From Streptomyces sp. (GTDB taxonomy: Bacteria > Actinomycetota > Actinomycetes > Streptomycetales > Streptomycetaceae): a DNA stretch of 64,000 bases. The notes under the pieces were generated by a model. It saw nothing but the letters and a program-made list of their open reading frames with translations. It was not told the DNA's origin and made no database searches. Below, piece after piece: positions 59,504 through 64,000 of this stretch (position 1 is its first letter; every line of letters starts with the position of its first letter). The position numbers were made by a program, and so were the translations under genes. The DNA is taken from contig NZ_JAEKKT010000133.1 in the NCBI RefSeq assembly GCF_019510245.1, forward strand, positions 124,001-188,000, given 5' to 3'.

Positions 59504-61612
59504 TCAGAAGTCGAGGGGGAAGCTGCGGGGCTTCCTGCCGGTGGCGCGGGCGTAGGCGTTGGCGACCGCGCCCGCGGCCGCGGGGACGCCGAGTTCGCCG
59601 GCGCCGCCCGGATCCCCGCCGGACGGGATGATGTGCGCCTCGAACTCCAGCGGGGCGTGCCGCTGGCGGGCGTAGTGGAAGTCGGCGAAGCTGCCCTCGC
59701 GGACCGCGCCCCGGTCGATGTGCAGCCCGGCCCGCAGCACGGTGGAGATGCCGTCGACGGCGGTGCCCATGAGCTGCGCCTGAAGGCCGCGCGGGTTGAC
59801 GGCCGTACCGACGTCGGCCGCCATCACCACCTTCGTGACCCGGAGGTTCTCCGGGTCGGTGGCGTCGATCTCGGCCAGGCAGGCGACGGCGGACCCGTAC
59901 TCCTCGTGGACGGCCACGCCCTGGGCGGTACCCGCGGGCATCCGGCGCCCCCAGTGCCCGGCGGCGGCCGCCTTGGCGAGGACGGCCTTCACCGTCCTGC
60001 TGCGCAGGGTGCAACGGCGGAAGGCGACCGGGTCCCGGCCCAGCGCGCGGGCGATGTCGTCGACGACGATCTCCTCCGCCGTGCGCATGGTCCCGGAATC
60101 CACCGAGCGCCAGGCACCGAGCGGCACCGGCAGCTCGATGCCGCCCGAATCGCCGCTCACCCGGCCGAAGTTGTACAGCCCGCTGGCACTGGGCAGCGGA
60201 CGTACCGCACCGGTCTGCGCGGTCAGGCCCGGCTCGTCGGACGACTCCCCCACCGAGGCCGACATGTGCTGGAAGGCCACCACCCGTCCCCCGGCGACAC
60301 TGGCCCGGATCCGGTGGTGGTCGGCGGGGCGCATCCTGCCGTGCCGGATGTCGTCGTTGCGGCTCCACATCAGCTTCACGGGCCGGCGGGCCGCCCTGGA
60401 GACGAGTGCCGCCTCGGTCGCCTGGTCGAAATTGAGCCGCCGCCCGAACGAGCCGCCGCCGCGCATCACATGGACCCGTACGGCGGTCTTGGCGAGCCCG
60501 AGCAGCTCGGCGACGGCCTCGCGGGCCTCCATCGGCGTCTGGGTGGCGAACCACAGCTCTGCCCGGTCGGAGCGGACGTCGGCGACGGCCATGAGCACCT
60601 CCATCGGGGCATGGCTGACGAACGCGAACGCGAACTCGCCCTCGATCTGCGTCGTTCCGCGCGGCGGGGTGCCGAGCCGGGGCACCGCGGCCCGCAGCCG
60701 GGCGCGGATCTCCTTGTCGGACAGGGGGGCGAGCGGTCCGTCGGCCCAGGTGATCCGCAGCGCGTCCCGGGCCTGGAAGGCGTGGTGGAAGGTGTCCGCC
60801 ACGACGGCGACCCCGCCCGGTGTCTTCACGACCGCGTGGACGCCGGGCAGGGCGCGGGCCGCCGTGTCGTCGAGGGAGACCAGTCGGCCGCGCAGGGTCG
60901 GCGGCCGGGCCACCACGGTCGGCTTCGCGCCCGCGACCGCCAGGTCACCGGCGTACTTCGCGGCGCCGGTGACGATGTCCCGGGCGTCGATCCTGGTCGT
61001 CGGCTTCCCGATCACCCGGTGCCGGGAGGCCGGCTTGGGCTTGCTCGACACGTCCGGGGTACGGATCCGGGCCGCGCTCGCGGTGAGGGAGCCGAAGCTC
61101 GCCGTCCGGCCGTCAGGGGCCACGACCATGGTTTCCCGGGTGTGCAGGGTGCGCGCGGGGAGCCGCCAGCGGCGGGCGGCCGCGGTCACCAGCCGGGCAC
61201 GCGCGGTGGCGGCCAGCCGCCTGGCCGGGCCGTACAGCGAGCTGACCGAACTGGAGCCGCCGGTGTACTGGTTGCCCTTGCTGCGGGCGTCGGCGAGCGG
61301 GATCCGGACGTCGGCGAGGCGGGCGTCCAGCTCATCGGCGATCATCATGGCGACGGCGGTGGTGATGCCCTGGCCGACCTCGACGCGGGGCAGCCGTACG
61401 ACGACCTCGTTGGCCGCGGTGACCTCCAGGACGAGCATCTCCTCGTCGGTGCCGGTGACCAGGACACCGGGGGCCGCGGTGGCGCCGTCGGCCCGCGGGG
61501 CGTCGCAGCCGAGCGGGGCGGCGATCGTGAGGGTGGCCGCGGTCACCGTGTACACCATGAATCTCCGGCGGGACGGTCCGGCGGCCGCCCCCGGGGGCTC
61601 GTTGCGGTCCAA
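59504..61612 (-). CDS. Molybdenum (MCD-binding) large subunit, IorB-like, Tat-exported
   Basis: A 702-residue molybdopterin-binding subunit. The N terminus has a twin-arginine signal, SRRRFMVYTVTAATLTIAAPLG, so the complex is exported folded. Molybdopterin-binding stretches are visible: VEVGQGITTAVAMMIADEL, MRGGGSFGRRLNFDQATEAALVS, PLGAWRSVDSG and, near the end, the active-site Glu in GGAGELGVPAAAGAVANA. I keep the TTG at 61612, with AGGAGC upstream, because the Tat arginines lie between it and the next ATG at 61558. It is first in the operon with the iron-sulfur subunit. Substrate could be an N-heterocycle or aldehyde. Confidence 0.93.
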   Translation of the reverse strand: MDRNEPPGAAAGPSRRRFMVYTVTAATLTIAAPLGCDAPRADGATAAPGVLVTGTDEEMLVLEVTAANEVVVRLPRVEVGQGITTAVAMMIADELDARLADVRIPLADARSKGNQYTGGSSSVSSLYGPARRLAATARARLVTAAARRWRLPARTLHTRETMVVAPDGRTASFGSLTASAARIRTPDVSSKPKPASRHRVIGKPTTRIDARDIVTGAAKYAGDLAVAGAKPTVVARPPTLRGRLVSLDDTAARALPGVHAVVKTPGGVAVVADTFHHAFQARDALRITWADGPLAPLSDKEIRARLRAAVPRLGTPPRGTTQIEGEFAFAFVSHAPMEVLMAVADVRSDRAELWFATQTPMEAREAVAELLGLAKTAVRVHVMRGGGSFGRRLNFDQATEAALVSRAARRPVKLMWSRNDDIRHGRMRPADHHRIRASVAGGRVVAFQHMSASVGESSDEPGLTAQTGAVRPLPSASGLYNFGRVSGDSGGIELPVPLGAWRSVDSGTMRTAEEIVVDDIARALGRDPVAFRRCTLRSRTVKAVLAKAAAAGHWGRRMPAGTAQGVAVHEEYGSAVACLAEIDATDPENLRVTKVVMAADVGTAVNPRGLQAQLMGTAVDGISTVLRAGLHIDRGAVREGSFADFHYARQRHAPLEFEAHIIPSGGDPGGAGELGVPAAAGAVANAYARATGRKPRSFPLDF

Positions 61613-61752
61613 GCGGGGCTCCTGTCGGTCGGTTCCTGTGCCGGGGCTGGGTGCCGCCGGGTCTCGACAGCTAGGAGGGGCGGGCGCCCGCGCGGGTTGC
61701 CTGCCGTACCGGGCTCTCCTCGCCGTACCGCCGGATGACGCATCATGGCGGT

Positions 61753-62768
61753 ATGAAGGAGCTGGCGGGGCGGCTGGCCGCGGTGGACCCGGATGCCGGG
61801 GCCGCCGTCGCGGTCATCGCCTACTTCGACCGGCTGGCCGAGACCCGGGCCGGTCTGGAGGCGCTGGTGCGCGGTGCCGCCGTGCTCGCCGGGTGCCCGG
61901 CGCGGCTGGCCGACGAGGAGCGGCGGGTCCGGCTGCGGGTGGGGCCGGACGGACGGCGGACGGACGTGGCGGGCGCCCCCGAGCCCGGGTGGCCGTGCGC
62001 GCCGCTGGTGCCGGGCGGGCCGCCGGCGCTGTGGCTGGAGCGGGCCGGGGCCGACGGTCCGAGCGTCGTCGACGCGGTGATCCTGGAGCGGGCCTCGGCG
62101 GCCGTGCGGTCCGTGCTCGACCGCACCCGGGGGCGGGCCCCCGGGCCGCCGGTGGACGACCCCGCGCTGGTCGAGACGGTCCTGGACGCCGCCGCCCCGC
62201 TACCGGCCCGGCTGCACGCGGCCCGCAGGCTGGGCCTGGACACCGCCGACCCGGCGGCGCGCTTCCGGGCGGTGGCACCGGCCGACGGACCACCCCGGAT
62301 CACGGCCGACGGCCCGACACCGGTGTTGTCGGCAGGCCGCGCGGGTGTGGGGACGGCCGTGGCCGTCGCGGACCTCCCCCGGTCCTGGGCGGCGGCCCGT
62401 ACGGCGCTGCGGTTCACCTCCGACGGCGGCGCACAGGAGACCGGCGGCCCGCCCGTCGTGCACGCCGACGAGCTGGGCGGGGTCGCGCTGCTCGCCGATC
62501 TGGTCGTACCCGGTGCGGAACCGGCGCCGGACGTCCGCGCGGTGCGGGCCGCCGCGGCGGACGCGCCGTGGATGCTGCCACGCTGCACGCGGTCGCGTCG
62601 ACGGCGAGCCTGCGGGCGGCGGCCGCCGACATCAACGTCCATCACTCCACGCTGCAGGACCGGTTGACGCACGCCGAGCATCTGCTGGGCTGGTCGGTGC
62701 GCACCCCGCAGGGCCGGTTCCGGCTGCAACTCGCCCTCACCATGCACCATCTGTTGGACAGTCAGTAG
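61753..62768 (+). pseudogene. PucR/CdaR-like regulator with a frameshift before the HTH
   Basis: Reading from ATG 61753, about 275 residues of a GGDEF-like/regulatory region (KELAGRLAAVDPDAGAAVAVIAYFDRLAE, ALVRGAAVLAGCPARLADEERRVRLRVG, VAVADLPRSWAAARTALRFT) are followed by a shift near 62570-62580. In the other frame the protein continues DAATLHAVASTASLRAAAADIN, HSTLQDRLTHAEHLLGWSV to a TAG at 62766-62768, which is the PucR-type C-terminal HTH. One extra base restores a single 338-residue protein; as written the HTH is lost. It is divergent from the molybdenum enzyme operon, so it is the likely regulator. A sequencing error is possible. Confidence 0.75.
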
Positions 62769-64000
62769 ACGTCCCGGACGTAACGCTTGTCCGCGGCCAG
62801 CTGCTTGACGTACACGGTCGCCTCGTCCTCGGTCAGTCCGCCGTGCACGGTGGCGATGTCCTTCAGGGCCCGGTCGACGTCCCTGGCCATCCGGGAGGCG
62901 TCGCCGCAGACGTAGAAGTGGGCGCCGTCCTGGAGCCAGGACCACAGCAGCGGCCCGTGTTCGCGCATCCGGTCCTGGACGTAGACCTTGGCACGCTGGT
63001 CGCGGGAGAAGGCCGTGTCGAGGCGGCTCAGGGTGCCCTCGGCGAGCAGGGCGGTGAGCTCCTCCTCGTAGTAGAAGTCGGTGGCCCGGTGCTGTTCGCC
63101 GAAGAACAGCCAGTTGGGGGCGCGGTGGCCGCGGGCGCGGCGCTCCTCCAGGAAGCCGACGAACGGCGCCACGCCGGTGCCGGGACCGACCATGACCATG
63201 GGGGTCGCCGGGTCGGCGGGCGGCCGGAAGTTCGGCGAGCGCTGGACGTGCACCGGGACCGGCGTGCCGGGGTCGGCGTCGGCGAGGAACGGCGAGCAGA
63301 CGCCCTGCCGGGGCCTGCCGCGCAGGTTCTCGTAGCGGACGACGGAGACGGTGAGCGAGACCCGGTGCGGGTCGGTCAGCGGACTGGACGAGATGGAGTA
63401 CAGGCGGGGCTGGAGTCTGCCGAGGACGCCCGCCCATTCCCGGGCGTCGGCACGGATCCCGAACTCGGCGACGACGTCGACCGCCTGACGTCCCCAGGAC
63501 CACCTGGCCAGCTCGTCCTTGTTGTCGGGGCGCAGCAGCTTGCGCAGCTCGCGGGGGTCACGGGTGCGTTCGGCGGCGAAGCGGAGCAGGTCCGGGGTGA
63601 CGCGGGTGATGTCCAGGTGGCGGGAGAAGGCCTCGGCGAGGGGGACTTCACCGACTCCGTCGACGTCCACGCCGGTCGCGGCGTCGAGGCCGGTGACGTC
63701 GAGCCATTCCGCCACCAGGTCGGAGGAGTTGAGGGGACGGACGCCGAGCGCGTCACCGGCCTCGTAGACCAGGGGGGTGTCGCTGTCGCGGATGTCGAAG
63801 GTGAAGCGGCGCACCTCCTTGCCGGCGCCGGGCAGGCTGAGCAGCCGGTTGCCGACGAGGCGGGCGGTGGTGGGGGCGGGGCGGCGGGACCTGGCGGGCG
63901 CGGCGGACGGCGCCGCGGAGCCGTCCTTGAGCGCGGTGAGGATCTGGTCCAGCCAGGCCTCCGCCTGGGTCTCGTAGTCCGGTTCGCAGTCGGTGCGCGG
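62762..64000 (-). CDS. Sulfite-reductase-type flavoprotein, C-terminal part (gene continues beyond the window)
   Basis: At least 412 residues are in the window, and the frame stays open to position 64000. Visible are a linker rich in Ala, Pro and Arg after EPDYETQAEAWLDQILTAL (end of a flavodoxin-like domain), an FAD-binding domain (LVYEAGDALGVRPLN, RLYSISSSPLTDPHRVSLTVSVVRY), and the NADPH domain (PMVMVGPGTGVAPFVGFLEER, FYVCGDASRMARDVDRAL, YVRDVY end). This is the CysJ/P450-reductase module. In Streptomyces it is often fused behind a molybdopterin nitrate-reductase domain in a protein of about 1,300 residues; that part would lie outside. Its stop overlaps the PucR-like gene by 7 bp. Confidence 0.9.
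   Translation of the reverse strand, partial: PRTDCEPDYETQAEAWLDQILTALKDGSAAPSAAPARSRRPAPTTARLVGNRLLSLPGAGKEVRRFTFDIRDSDTPLVYEAGDALGVRPLNSSDLVAEWLDVTGLDAATGVDVDGVGEVPLAEAFSRHLDITRVTPDLLRFAAERTRDPRELRKLLRPDNKDELARWSWGRQAVDVVAEFGIRADAREWAGVLGRLQPRLYSISSSPLTDPHRVSLTVSVVRYENLRGRPRQGVCSPFLADADPGTPVPVHVQRSPNFRPPADPATPMVMVGPGTGVAPFVGFLEERRARGHRAPNWLFFGEQHRATDFYYEEELTALLAEGTLSRLDTAFSRDQRAKVYVQDRMREHGPLLWSWLQDGAHFYVCGDASRMARDVDRALKDIATVHGGLTEDEATVYVKQLAADKRYVRDVY

Noticed and set aside
1..64000. tRNA, rRNA, CRISPR array, insertion sequence or prophage
   Set aside because: No cloverleaf-like, spaced-repeat, transposase or phage-gene pattern was seen on either strand.

Overview
The window is a 64 kb piece of a Streptomyces (high-GC actinobacterial) chromosome. 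The signs are third-position GC bias in every convincing gene, many GTG starts with AGGAGG-type ribosome sites, four-base ATGA/GTGA gene overlaps, a WhiJ-like XRE/DUF397/anti-sigma cluster, a DUF574 methyltransferase, a Streptomyces-type GH46 chitosanase with its palindromic box, and the dispersed GCGCCCC-GAAA-GGGGCGC hairpin repeat. No rRNA, tRNA, CRISPR array, insertion sequence, prophage or replication origin was seen.

Layout. 1-5.2 kb: an oxygen-sensitive metabolism island with pyruvate formate-lyase and its radical-SAM activase, a one-domain CRP-like sensor, a CBS-CBS-BON protein and a NarL/DosR-type response regulator. 5.5-9.2 kb: a membrane protein with a repetitive solenoid-like domain, and a PAS-PAS-PP2C-HATPase regulator. 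9.5-17.1 kb: a sugar-uptake operon (DeoR/LacI hybrid regulator, lipoprotein binding protein, two permeases, 2-hydroxyacid dehydrogenase, DUF2264 protein) next to what looks like the broken 3' end of a GH78 rhamnosidase. 17.1-24.6 kb: a PLP-dependent desulfhydrase/deaminase, a secreted phytase-esterase-like protein behind a PHO-box-like direct repeat, a secreted GH92 mannosidase with a ricin-type lectin tail, and a divergent FGGY sugar kinase. 24.7-28 kb: VOC proteins, a WYL regulator and a P450.

28.1-37.2 kb, all on the minus strand, is the most unusual region. It is a five-gene operon that makes 2,3-diaminopropionate (SbnA and SbnB homologues) and carries a TauD-type dioxygenase, a half-C/A/T/TE peptide synthetase, and a separate membrane protein with the layout of the back end of epsilon-poly-lysine synthetase (T, then six-helix membrane part interleaved with three left-handed-helix-like domains) but no adenylation domain. 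I read it as a split, Pls-like, Dap-dependent amide or oligomer synthetase.

37.5-48.2 kb is housekeeping and regulatory: WhiJ-like cluster, methyltransferase, chitosanase, Nei/Fpg glycosylase, RibD-like reductase, TPR protein, BlaI/M56 pair, PepSY protein and peptide deformylase. 48.3-58.9 kb holds redox genes (disulfide-reductase-like flavoprotein, thioredoxin, a TetR/Tet(X)-like monooxygenase pair with three 15-bp-spaced operators, a second TetR with an FMN reductase, an F420-type oxidoreductase behind a 13-bp tandem repeat), an HSL-type hydrolase, and a beta-helix protein with a frameshift near its end. 59.0-64.0 kb has a two-subunit isoquinoline-oxidoreductase-like molybdenum enzyme, a PucR-like regulator with a frameshift before its HTH, and the C-terminal part of a sulfite-reductase-type flavoprotein cut by the window end. 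Convergent gene pairs are mostly separated by strong perfect hairpins.
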